From Paracamarosporium sp. OC-R06-R3 (lineage: Eukaryota; Ascomycota; Dothideomycetes; Pleosporales; Didymosphaeriaceae), in contig JACVRA010000171.1 in NCBI GenBank assembly GCA_019828545.1, positions 186,001 to 250,000 of the forward strand: a stretch of DNA of 64,000 bases, read 5' to 3'. The number at the start of each line of letters is the position of its first letter. Position 1 is the first letter of the stretch. The notes under the pieces are model-generated. The model saw only the letters and a program-made list of their open reading frames with translations, did not search any database and was not told where the DNA came from. Shown piece after piece: positions 52,129 through 63,010 of the stretch. Made by a program: the position numbers and the translations under genes.

Positions 52129-55100
52129 ATGGCTCCCTCGAACTTCTTCAAATCTACCTTCTCATTCTTTTCTCTACAAGCGTTGGCATTCGGACAACAG
52201 TCAGTCAATTCAGCAAATGGGCTTGGGGGATCTGCCGCACCGACTCCTGCACCGACAGTTAATACCGTAACAATTAGCGGCACCCCAACCACTTTCCGTA
52301 ATGTCTTCACGATGCCTGCATCGGTCGATGTAGGCGCGGATGTCTTACCCTACGTTGAAGATCCGGCAGCTGTTGATGCTCAGACTGTCTGCCCAGGATA
52401 CAAGGCTTCGCAGGTCAAAGAGAATGCTAGCGGTTTGACTGCCGTCTTGACGCTTGCGGGTGCTCCCTGCAACGTGTACGGAAATGACATCAAAGTCCTA
52501 AATCTCAAAGTCGAGTATCAAAGCGCCAATCGCCTTGCTATCAACATCAGCCCTGCGAACATTGTCAGTATCCCATGTTTTTCCATATGAAGTATATAAG
52601 GTGATCTAATATGCCCAGGATGTATCAAATTCGTCATGGTATGTCATTCCGGAAGATTTGATACCGCGACCGAAGGCGGATTCAACTGCGGGAGATATCG
52701 ATCTTGAATTTGACTGTAAGACGATGTTTGAGGCTTCAAGAAACCTAACAATGACTAACATGTGCAGGGGACGATGAGCCTTCATTTTGGTTTAGTGTCA
52801 CAAGACATTCTACTGGTGATGTGATATTCTCATCCGAGAATACAAAATTGGTTTACGAGGACCAATTCATCGAGTTCGTCTCTCATCTTCCGGAAGACTA
52901 CAACCGTACGTACCCTCAATACATTACCACGCCAAAGCATATAAATCGGCCTGTGTCCTTGGAAACATAGATGAACGTCTATTTAGACGTACATATGGGT
53001 TGCCTTGCTAACTTGTATCTTGCCAGTATACGGTCTCGGTGAACGAATTCATGACTTCAGACTAAATCGCAACTTGACCGCAACAATCTACGCTGCAGAT
53101 GCAGGGGATCCAATCGACGACAATATCTACGGCAGCCAGCCGTTCTACCTTGAGACAAGATATTTCGAGACTGATTCTGAAGGACAAAACAGGCTAGTCA
53201 AGAAGTCTGAACTCAATGAGCGGGATTACGATACCAGTCATCAGCAACCGAACGGAAGTTACCCGCACAATGGAACAAGTGGCGGAGGGAGTGGTGGATC
53301 TCCATACGAGTCTTATTCTCACGGTGTATACCTTAGGAATCTTCACGGACAAGAACCAAAGTTATCCAGCGACCGGATTACCTGGCGTACTCTGGGAGGC
53401 AGTATTGATCTATTCTTCTACGACGGACCGACGCAGCCAGAGGTCACTAAACAGTACCTCAGTTCCTTGGACGCCCTTCCCGCCATGCAGCAGTACTTCT
53501 CTTTCGGATATCATCAATGCCGTTGGGGCTATCACAACTGGACCGAGCTGCGAGAGATTGTTGACGCTTTCAGAACATTTGATATTCCACTAGAAACTAT
53601 CTGGGTCGATATCGACTACATGGATCAATATCGCGATTTCACCTTGGATCCTGTGTCGTTTCCTCCATCGGGCGTAAAACAATTCTTCGACTACATTCAC
53701 AGCAAAAACCAGCACTTTGTCCCGATTGTCGACTCAGCTATATACATCCCGAACCCTCAAAATGCGTCGGATGCGTACGATACGTATACTCGCGGAAACG
53801 AGTCTGGTTCCTTCTTGAACAACCCTGATGGAAGTCAATATGTAAGTGACATGATGCCAGTATTTCTTCTTACCTTCTAACCTCAATATTAGATTGGCGC
53901 TGTTTGGCCAGGTTACACAGTCTTCCCAGACTGGTTATCCGCTAACGGCCAAGCATGGTGGGTGAAAGAGCTTGTTGAATGGTATAAAGAGGTTCCGTTC
54001 TCAGGGATCTGGATTGATATGTCTGAAGTCTCCTCTTTCTGTATTGGGTCTTGCGGCACAGGAAACGTCACTATGAATCCTGTTCACCCACCATTCTCCC
54101 TCCCAGGAGAGGAGGGAAATCGTATTTATGATTTCCCTGAAGGCTTTAACATCACAAACGCCACCGAAGCAGCGTCTGCAAGTTCGGCGAGTAGCTCACA
54201 AGCCTCACAAATCAGTGCTACGGCTGTGCCAGCTCCAAGCACCACAAGTTACCTCAAGACTACTCCGACTCCGGGGGCAAGAAACGTTAATCACCCTCCT
54301 TTTGTGATTAACAACGTGCAAGGAGACCTGGCTGTCCATGCTGTCAGCCCTAATGCAACACACGCCAATGGTGTGCAAGAGTACGACGTGCACAACATTT
54401 TTGGGTGAGTGATACCCTTCAGGAAGCCTACAGATTGCATAGCTTATTTGATCACAGACACCAGATCCTCAATGCCACCTACCAAGGCCTCGTTTCTGTC
54501 TTCCCCGGCAAGCGGCCATTCATAATCGGAAGATCGACGGCTACCGGCTCCGGCAAATGGGCCGGTCACTGGGGCGGAGACAACGCATCGAAATGGTACT
54601 ACATGTACTTCTCCATTTCGCAAGCGCTGTCGTTCTCGCTTTTCGGTATTCCCATGTTCGGTGTCGACACTTGGTGAGCCCATCCCCCAATGCAATATCT
54701 GCGCCTCCTCTAACCCTCGCAGTGGATTCAACGGTAACACTGACTACGAGCTTTGTGCACGCTGGATGCAACTATCGGCCTTCTTTCCCTTTTATCGCAA
54801 TCACAACACTTTGTCTGCCCTATCTCAAGAGCCCTTCCGGTGGGCCAGCGTTGCTTCTGCCTCAAAGACTGCCATGCACATCCGCTACTCACTTCTCCCT
54901 TATATCTACACGCTATTCTATGAAGCGCACACCACTGGATCGACTGTTATGCGTGCTTTGGCATGGGAATTCCCGAACGAGCCACAGCTCGCGGACGTAG
55001 GCACGCAGTTCATGCTCGGGCCAAATGTCCTAGTCACACCGGTCTTAGAGCCCCAGGTCGATACAGTCAACGGGGTGTTCCCTGGTATTATTGACGGAGC

Positions 55101-55614
55101 GAGTTGGTACGACTGGTATACAGGGGAAAGGGTGGAGGCGCAGGCCGGCGTGAACACTTCGATTTCTGCGCCGCTGGGCCACATCCCGGTCTACCTCCGG
55201 GGCGGGTCAATCACACCAATCCAAGAGCCGGGCTACACGACTACAGAGTCGCGTGCTAATCCGTGGGGTCTGATTGTGGCGCTTAGTGACGATGGTGCGG
55301 CGTCGGGCTCCCTCTACGTTGATGATGGTGAATCGATCGAACAAGAGGCGACGCTGGAGGTTGGTTTTAGTGCAGAAGACGGAGAGTTGAAGGTCAAGGT
55401 TAAGGGCGAGTACAAGGACAGTAATGCACTGGGAAGCATCACCATCCTTGGAGTCTTTGATGGCATAGGAGATGTTGAGCTCAGCGGAAAGACTGTAGAC
55501 GGAGGGAACGTGGCGTATGACGAGTCGACGGGCGTGTTGAAGCTGAGCGGTCTGGACAAACTTACAAAGGGCGGAGCGTGGCAGGGAGCGTGGAAGTTGA
55601 GTTGGGGAAAGTAG
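52129..55614 (+). CDS. secreted alpha-glucosidase, glycoside hydrolase family 31
   Basis: Extracellular alpha-glucosidase of 1034 residues with six introns (52564-52618, 52716-52767, 52906-53026, 53842-53892, 54405-54457, 54674-54722). The N-terminus (MAPSNFFKSTFSFFSLQALA) is a signal peptide. The N-terminal GH31 domain includes LYGLGERIHDFRL. The (beta/alpha)8 barrel has FGYHQCRWGY, WVDIDYMDQYRDFTLDP and the nucleophile Asp in GIWIDMSEVSSFCIGSCGTG; the acid/base Asp is in GHWGGDNASKWYYM. A Ser/Ala/Thr-rich insert of about 60 residues splits the barrel after the nucleophile, as in fungal AgdA enzymes. The C-terminal domains contain PVYLRGGSITPIQEPG and VDDGES. It hydrolyses maltose and starch oligomers to glucose. 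Its 3' end lies 124 bp from the convergent small mitochondrial gene. Confidence 0.95.
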
Positions 55615-55738
55615 ATTTGTCATGCTATTCTAACAAAGGAAGAGAAGTGATAGTCTTATGCTTTAGAACAATGTGCCCGTTCTCATTGATCATATGCAAA
55701 CAGAATGTTGGAGCCGCCTTTGACCAAACGTTTCTTAT

Positions 55739-56194
55739 CTATAAGCCCCACAGGGTGTTGCTGTAATAGGACCCGTAATTGAACAGATATCGGACTCGGT
55801 ACCCCCTCACTGATTCAGCAAAATTCTCCAGCAAGACATCGGCCTTTTCTCTATCTTCTTCGCCGGCGAACCATTTGGCGTAGGTGATGTTTGCCCAGAA
55901 GGCTGTCTCTGCGGTGGCCGCCAGGGCAAAGCCGGTGTAGATGGTGTAGCGGATGGAACGGGGGGAGGAACGGACTTGAGCCCATATGTTGAATGGCGGT
56001 GGTGAGGATGGGTCGACTTGAGAGTTGCTGCTAGGGGGGACTGTGGATTTGGACGTTGGCGTTCGGGAATTGGTACGGTGTATCGCCGAGTGACTAAGAG
56101 AGCGGCATCGAGCAGTGGCGTTAGAGTAGGATGTGCATTTTCTGGCTAACGTCCTTGACAATGCTGGAGGTCTTGCCCAGAGCATAGAAGCCAT
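55739..56194 (-). CDS. small mitochondrial-type membrane protein, unknown function
   Basis: Intronless frame of 151 residues. The N-terminus (MASMLWARPPALSRTLARKC) and the Arg/Ser-rich stretch that follows (RSLSHSAIHRTNSRTPTSKS) have the composition of a mitochondrial targeting sequence. After a Ser/Pro linker comes one hydrophobic helix (YTIYTGFALAATAETAFWAN) and a C-terminal domain (EDREKADVLLENFAESVRGY, then YLFNYGSYYSNTLWGL). I do not recognise a named family. An inner-membrane protein with a matrix-facing N-terminus is a reasonable guess. Confidence 0.65.
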   Translation of the reverse strand: MASMLWARPPALSRTLARKCTSYSNATARCRSLSHSAIHRTNSRTPTSKSTVPPSSNSQVDPSSPPPFNIWAQVRSSPRSIRYTIYTGFALAATAETAFWANITYAKWFAGEEDREKADVLLENFAESVRGYRVRYLFNYGSYYSNTLWGL

Positions 56195-57071
56195 TACCAA
56201 GTTTAGTTGGCAAGTTCGGGTCCAAATCAACAGAAAAAAAAGGAGATTTATGTCGGCTCACAGTTGTAGTTGGACCGAGGAGCTGAAAAGAAAGCATTCG
56301 TCTCATTTGGCCTGGCCTTTTTCCTTCTTATACACCTGATGGGCTGTGAGAGGTGTAGCAGCGGGCTAACCGCATAGGGAATGCCAAGAACGAATGCTCC
56401 TAATTGGGCGAGTGAGTGCGAGATGTGCACCAACGGCGGTAACTTCATCTTCTTTCACGAACTTGAGGTGCTCTGGAAGCCCACAGAGATATGGCGCCTG
56501 TCAGAGCCCAACTACAACACCGCAGCAGGCCGTGGATGGTGTATGTAAAGCATGTGTTCAGAGCACTTCCTCGATGCACTAATGCTAGGTAGATGGAGCG
56601 ATACTAGTGCCCGCCACGCATCCGCACCCATGCCGTCGCAATCTCAGGGTTTTCTTCACATGTCCGAATGAGGCGTACGGTTCACGAACGGCGCCGTGAC
56701 GTCGCGCGGCAGGCGTAGACAAACAGGTCAGCTCAACAGGACGCCGGTGAACGTCATGGCAAACAGGAGGCCAATGGGTGCCGCGTGGGGAGGTGGCAGC
56801 TGCTCAAAGCGCGGCCAGGGGTGGCTGGGGCCTGTGCCTTGGTTCCACAGCCAGGCACGCCTGCACCGGCGCACGCGCCGGCCAATCTCCAGAAGCACCT
56901 CTTCCTGTCTTCCCCTCCTCCTCCGTTCGCACACAGCCCTTCACCACTGCACCCTCGCCAAAAACAGACTCCCATTCACGTCGAGCATGCGCGCCGTCGG
57001 ACCGACCAATTCCACCCGGCCGCTTGCAGCATCGCGCATGGTGGGACAACTGGCGCCCCACCGCCACGCAC
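56195..57071. other. intergenic, divergent promoter region
   Basis: About 0.9 kb, GC-rich towards the coiled-coil gene. Overlapping open frames on both strands from 56.7 kb are compositional. No gene recognised. Confidence 0.5.
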
Positions 57072-59423
57072 ATGGATCTAGCGAGAGACAACAACATTCC
57101 GGGCGGCCCAAAATGTTGCTGCGGTAGCAGCAACTGCGCATTCCTCAAGCACAACGGCCAGCTGCTGGAAGGCCTTGAGAGGAATGTAAACAAGGCTGCT
57201 GTGCTGGGCCAGGTAAGTGACCTGGTGTTTCTCCGCCCGCGTCCCGCACCTCGTGCAAACTAGTGCGGCAAGATGCTGGATACGGAAAGATATTCGAGAG
57301 ACTGGCTCACCTTCTCCCTGCAGGCGTTGCTTTCCCGCCACGAAGCTTATGTCGCCGACTCGGAGCGCGAACGGAAACACATGCTCGGCACCATCGAAGG
57401 CTTGGAGAAGGAGAAGCTGGAGCTGGAGGAGAAGAACGCCCAGGCCATCAAGGCGAACCGTGAGCTTTTGGACAGGTTGGAGCAACTGAACGACGCCGTG
57501 GCGACGTCAGATGCGCATGTCAAGGCCCTTACCGACACGCTGCATTCGACCGAGGAGGAGCTCCAGAGGCTAAGCTCGCTGGCTGCCCGCACCCAAATGC
57601 TCGAGGCTCAGCTGATTGATCTGGAGAGGGAGCAGATCCAGGTGCAGACAAGCTTGGAGTTGAAAATCACCGACGAGAAGACGGCTGTGCAGCGGTGGAA
57701 GAGGGCGGAGAAGATGATTGCAGACCTGCAGGACCAGATCGATCGTATTGAAAAGGAGTCTCGAGAGGAGCGGGAAAGGCACGTAGAGATTGTGGCGCGC
57801 ATGGAGCGTCGCATGGCTGTGGATGGAGAGCTGGCGACGGCGTCTGCCAGACTGAAGGCAAAGGCAGGCGTCGACCGGAGCGGTACCAACGTGGTGTCAC
57901 ACTTTGTCAAGGACATTCTCTTGGACAACGCAAACCTGCAACATGGCATCCTCGAACTCCGTGAGATGCTCGACAACTCGAACAAAGAAGTGGAACGTCT
58001 TCGAGAGTACCTGGGTGCTCATCAACCTGTCTCTCCCAGCGAGATCCATGCTGAGCCCGCTACTTCGCAAGCTGCCCCCGCAAATCTCCAAAAAGAGCTG
58101 GCGGGAGAAACAATCTACAATCAAGAGCTGCATATCCACCACCATTATGGCCAGCCTATCACAAAGACGCCGTCGAAGCCTCCAGCTCGCCGCCCAAGGA
58201 AGAAGCGCTTCAGTCTCACACCTGGACACTTCACGCCCCCCATACAAGCAGACCCCGCGACCCAGACTACTATACTTTCTCAAACCGCCGTCACCGTACC
58301 AAATACAAATCGCTGGTCCAATGCAACAACTCTCGCGCCGTCACTTCCCAGCTCTCCTCTCTCCGCGTCGCACCGTGGTTCCATCTACGACCGCGTCTTC
58401 AGCGATGCTACATACGACTCTTCGCGCCCGACAAGCCCCTCCGATTCGATCGACCTTCAGTCTCCCCAGTTTGCATCGAAACCACACACTACAGGTGACA
58501 TCTCTCAGCATCATCGCAGGAAATCCCAGTCGCTGAAACCTCCAAGCCTGGCAACAATTAGGAGCGTGAGTACGCCCATCTCGATAACAGCGAAAAGTAG
58601 CCCAACGACTGCGGTGGTGTCTGGCATCAGTCCTGCTAGTTCGCTTGCGAATGAAGTCTTTATCCTATCGCCATCGCTACAAGCGCAATCAACTATTCTA
58701 GAAGAAGGCGAGGATCCTTCCAACCCCCACACCGACGCCGACTCTGGAATGCTCGCCTCGCCACCGCCCAATGCTCGACTCGAGGATGAAGAGCTCGACG
58801 ACCTTATCTCACCATTAGCCCAATCCCGGCCAACCCTCCGCCGCGCCGCATCTCATGAATCTTTAATATCGATATCGGGTATGGACATCCACACCCTACA
58901 ATCGCGGCCCTCACAATTACTTCTCTCAACGTCTCCGCGCTTCGCTACGCTAGGGACCGCCGATGGTCTGAACCCTGAGCTCACGCCTTGGACTGCTACT
59001 GCGACTGCGAGTATGAGCCGTCGTAACCTTGACTCTAGCACATATAATCGGTCCCTTTTGTACTCTAGTACACCGCGAACTTCAAGTGCAGGATACAGAA
59101 TACCTTCAACCGGTGGTCTGGGTAAGAAAGTCGGTGGCTGGGTTCTAGGGAAGTGGGGTGCAACACCCACCTCAATTTCTGCATCATCCTCGCCACGACC
59201 TGACTCGAGTAAGAGTGCGGAGACCCAATCGAGCACTGATACAGTAAAGAAGGGGGTGAACGGGAGGAAGAAAGAGACAAAGAAGGAAGTGCGCTTGAGG
59301 GCACCAGGTGTCAATCAAACTGGGCCTATATGGGGTTTCTTTGATGTCAAGGAGACGCCTACCAAAGTTGTGGTAGAGGAGTATGATGCAGAGGCACTGG
59401 GAGAGGCGCTTGCAGAAGGTTAG
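57072..59423 (+). CDS. coiled-coil protein with N-terminal Cys cluster, unknown function
   Basis: A 746-residue protein with one 111-nt intron (57213-57323). The first exon encodes MDLARDNNIPGGPKCCCGSS then NCAFLKHNGQLLEGLERNV, a compact Cys cluster. Residues of about 48-260 form a long coiled coil (heptads such as LEKEKLELEEKNAQAIKANR) ending in LDNANLQHGILELREMLDNS and a short HHHYG motif. The remaining 450 residues are disordered and Ser/Pro/Thr-rich, with a basic GKKVGGWVLGKWGA-type segment and an acidic C-terminus. I know this only as a conserved fungal arrangement; a structural role at septa, spindle poles or the cytoskeleton is possible but not shown. The start at 57072 precedes the Cys cluster directly. 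Confidence 0.82.
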
Positions 59424-60329
59424 TTGATGCCATGTTCTGAAGCGAGGCAATCTCCGGTGCGTGACGCTCGTTAATGGTAGTTTTCCTATGTGTCCTCTCA
59501 TTCTTGCGTGAGAGCGTAGATAGGTAGAATGGGGCAAGGTTTTGTATATGTTTTGCATCGTTTGGCGTTTTATACCTTTATACCTGATATCTAGGGGTTG
59601 AGTAGTCATTTCAGAATTGTTAAGAGGAGACGCAATTGAATTTGCACTGAATGGAGGAACATTGGATATAACCAGCACCTATACGGTATATTTCATCAGC
59701 TTTAATAATCCATAATATCTAATAGCGCACGAGTATTTGAGAAAGAGCACCGTGACTAGATGTAAGTAATTGAGAATTCGTCGCGCAATTTAGATGCAGC
59801 TAGTAGAAGTCGGTGTCAATTACTAGACAACTGGATACAACAAGCATTTGAGTGGAATGAAGATGGTAACAATCATCCGCGTTGAAGGTGGATTAGCACC
59901 AAGTATTCAATATTCTATCATTGTCCAGCATCTCGATCGTGCCTGGTTCGAGCAAGGCGCTCAGGCAAGAAACCTTACTATTGGAGAGTTCCCAGGTCAG
60001 ATTTACCAACTTATCGTTACGCATGCGTCCAATTGGAATTTTTGGATCATACTCTAGTTCACGAGTGAGTTTGGTGGAACTACGCCCGCCAAGCCGGAAG
60101 TCTCACCCCCCCTCATCCTTCCCTCATTATTGAACCTCGGCTTACCCCAGACTTTGTTTCTCTGCACATGCTCTACCAACGGACGACTAATCACACTATT
60201 GATCACAATACTAATCATCTTGCACTTACTCCAGTAGTCACCAGGCTTTCCACCTTCTCTCACGTAGTGAACCTCCTTGTACACACTATAATCCTCTACA
60301 ACTGCTCCATTGCTGAGTGCCTGATCACA
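59424..60329. other. intergenic
   Basis: About 0.9 kb between two same-strand genes. Nothing recognised; AT-rich around 59.7 kb. Confidence 0.5.
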
Positions 60330-61368
60330 ATGCCACAGCCGCGTCCTGCCCCGACATTACCAAAAAGCTACAATGACTTGCCGTGGAAAGAAATCAAAAC
60401 AGAGCATTATGCAGAAGACCCGAGGATCGTCATCCTGACGCTGTGGCGGCCGAAGAACCACAATGCCTTCACGAACACTATGATGCTCGAGTTGGAAGAG
60501 GCGTACGCCATGTTCGATGTAGATGACAGGGTGAAATGCATAATCTTCACTGCAACAGGGAAGATCTTCTGCGCAGGCGCGGACCTAGACCTCGGGTTTG
60601 TGGGCGGACAGGAACCCATCAATGAACATAGGGACGGGTAAGCAGTCCTATAGAAGAGAAGTGAGCGGTTGTAGCTTACACGTCCACAGCGGCGGACGCG
60701 TTACCCTCGCCATACACAATTGCAGGAAGCCTACCATCGGGGCATTGAACGGAAGCGCGGTGGGCGTGGGAATCACAATGACGCTCCCCATGAACATTCG
60801 CATCGCGCCCAAGAACGCCAAAATCGGCTTCGTCTTCGCGCGCCGGGGCCTCGTCTTGGAAGCTTGTAGTTCTTTCTTCCTCCCGCGGCTCATCGGGCAC
60901 TCGCGTGCTATGGCTGCCGTCACTACCGGCTCTACCTATCCCGCCAGCGACCCGATATGGTCGGGCTTGTTCGCATACACGGTAGACAGGCCAGAGGACG
61001 TGTTCCCCAAAGCTCTTGAAGTTGCGAACGAGGTAGTGAAGAATACCAGCGTTGTATCCACTTACCTCATGAAGGAGATGATGTTCCGGGACAAGGGTAG
61101 TGCGGAGGGACAGCATTTACTGGATTCGAGGATCTTGTATGAACTGTTCACGTCTGCGTAAGTAGAATCTCATACCCGAGTTGGGGAAATCAGATGAGCT
61201 AATAGTAGGTGCAGAGATAATAAAGAGGGCGTGCAGAGTTTTCTGCAGAAACGACCTGCGCAATTCACAGGAACAATGGATAATACGCATGTCTCAGCGT
61301 ATCCGTGGTGGAACCCTATCGATGTTGTGAGGAGGCCGAAGGTCGAGAGTGCAAAAGCTAAGCTATAG
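60330..61368 (+). CDS. enoyl-CoA hydratase/isomerase family protein, probably peroxisomal
   Basis: Crotonase-fold protein of 311 residues with introns at 60638-60689 and 61158-61208. Oxyanion-hole segments are GKIFCAGADLDLGF and NGSAVGVGITMTLPM. The second active-site region is KIGFVFARRGLVLEACSSFF, where the Glu of LVLE is the candidate catalytic residue; FLPRLIGHSRAM follows. The last exon ends in SAKAKL, and AKL is a good type-1 peroxisomal targeting signal. Fungal relatives include peroxisomal beta-oxidation hydratases and hydratases of secondary-metabolite side-chain pathways. A beta-oxidation role is the simplest reading. The start at 60330 gives the N-terminus MPQPRPAPTLPKSYNDLPW. Confidence 0.92.
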
Positions 61369-61643
61369 TGGTAAGAACAGCAACACAGGTTGAATTTGAT
61401 CTTCAAGATTTTTGATTCCAATATCAATCACATGTACCGTGTATGTGACTTCGTAACTCATGCCCCACATGCGATTCCTCATCCCGACATTGTCCTTGTG
61501 TCCTTCACATACAAGAGGCGAGATGGTAGGTATCAGGGATTTTGATTCGTTCCTAGTGTACTTCATTTTTGAAGCCATGCATGAAAGCCCGAGAAAGCCA
61601 TATCATCCCTGCCAGCCAGACCCCACTCCAGGAAAGAAGACGC

Positions 61644-62625
61644 TTAGAAGAAAGTTGAAGGCCTGGAAGCAGAGAAGATCTTCTTGCTGGCCGACTTGTT
61701 GATGCGGTGGGGAAGGGGGAACTTGAGGTTCTTGACAAGGAGCTGCTTGATGTACGGGCGGCGGACGTCAGCGGACTTCTCGACCTCGACGACCTTAAGG
61801 ATCTAGAGGATGGGTTAGAATTAAGTGCTAAGCAGACGGGTGTGATGGACGTACGTGGATCGACCTGAAGCGGGATCGGTGGCGGGCAGCCATGTCCTGG
61901 TAGAGGGCATCGACGGCGTCCGTCCGGGACATCTCACGGTACTCCTTGTACATATTGTGGGTGCCGGAGCGCGAGTCGTAACGGATCCAGATACCGAAGT
62001 TCTTGACCTTCTGAGGGCGCTTCTCGTGGATCTGAGAGAGATTAGCTGTGCTTAGTGTTGTAGTACGGAAGATACATACCTGGTTCACAGACACGATCTC
62101 ACCGTTGGCCTTCTTGATCTTGCGGAGCTTGCCGAGGAAGTACCAGAATCGCGACTTGGCGACAACCTCATTAGGCGCGAAGATACGCATGCGGTAGAGC
62201 TTCGGGGTGGGGTTGGCCTCGCTGGGCAGGTGACGCCCGATGATCTGGTATTCCTGAAGGCGACCTACGGCCTGTCAGCATGTTGCCCAATGTGTTGCAG
62301 ACTGTGTTCCAGCAATTGCACTCCGGACTCCTTTAGGTAGATGCGATTGGTGTGCGCGTCCTCAAGTAGTGTGGTCAAGGCATAGAATTTCGCGGCCGTC
62401 CTCGCCTGGGCATCTGCTCGCTTCCGCAACGTCAACCCGCCCGCAGGAACGCTGCGTGATCCTTCTCTTCACGAGTACACATGGTAGATATTTCCAGGAA
62501 AAAAACTAAGCAAAGTTTTCGCAATCGACGGCGGTCGCGAGGGTGAAGAAAGGTGTGCGCATCTCCAGGCTGAACGGACTGCAATTGCTGGAACATGGGA
62601 GAAGAGGAGATGAAGGCTTACCCAT
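61644..62625 (-). CDS. RPL20: 60S ribosomal protein eL20 (L20/L18a)
   Basis: Large-subunit ribosomal protein of 174 residues, the normal family length. The first exon is four bases (ATGG, 62622-62625), followed by a 357-nt intron (62265-62621). Then come exon 62080-62264, intron 62032-62079, exon 61855-62031, intron 61803-61854 and the last exon. The product reads [60 protein letters not shown] and ends with [16 protein letters not shown]. Ribosomal-protein genes with a tiny first exon and a long first intron are common in fungi. That intron contains a 20-nt inverted repeat (separate entry). Confidence 0.96.
62306..62594 (-). repeat. intronic inverted repeat in the eL20 gene
   Basis: Arms at 62306-62325 and 62575-62594 are complementary at 19 of 20 positions, and one more flanking pair matches. 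They lie inside the 357-nt first intron and would close a loop of 249 nt in the pre-mRNA. The outer parts left between splice sites and stem are 27 nt (5') and 41 nt (3', holding a CTGAC branch site). Confidence 0.9.
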
Positions 62626-63010
62626 CTGTATTCTTGTTAGCAACCGCGATAATGTAGAAGGATAGGCATGCAACGCACCTTGATGCTGTGGTGTGGTGGT
62701 TAGTACCGGTGTTGTCGTGGAAGTCGAAGTTGGAGAGAGTGCCAAATTGTGTGCGTGCCGAACTGTGCGAGCTAACCACTTTTGCCGCTAGCGCAGCTTC
62801 GGCGGGACCTTCCAAGAAACACCGACGCAACTGCCCGCTAAGCTTGTCCACCAACTGCGACTTTGAAGCGTCTCTGGTAGTATTCGCGTCCGACTCTGCA
62901 TCATGCGCGAGACTTGATCGCTGTTCATTCGCGCGCAGGTCAGAGTACCTTTCCAACGCCCCTACAGCACAGCATAGCATACCACACGCATCGTCGCTAC
63001 GAAAATCTCA
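62626..63010. promoter_or_regulatory. divergent eL20/CSN12 promoter
   Basis: About 385 bp shared by two divergent housekeeping genes. No individual element could be assigned with confidence. Confidence 0.4.

Noticed and set aside
59930..59965. tRNA B-box-like GGTTCGAGC
   Set aside because: No matching A box or cloverleaf arms around it; similar short matches occur in coding sequence.
62326..62574. A box C/D snoRNA in the loop of the eL20 intron
   Set aside because: No RTGATGA and CTGA pair at suitable spacing with a terminal stem was found. A non-canonical RNA remains possible and is noted in the finding.
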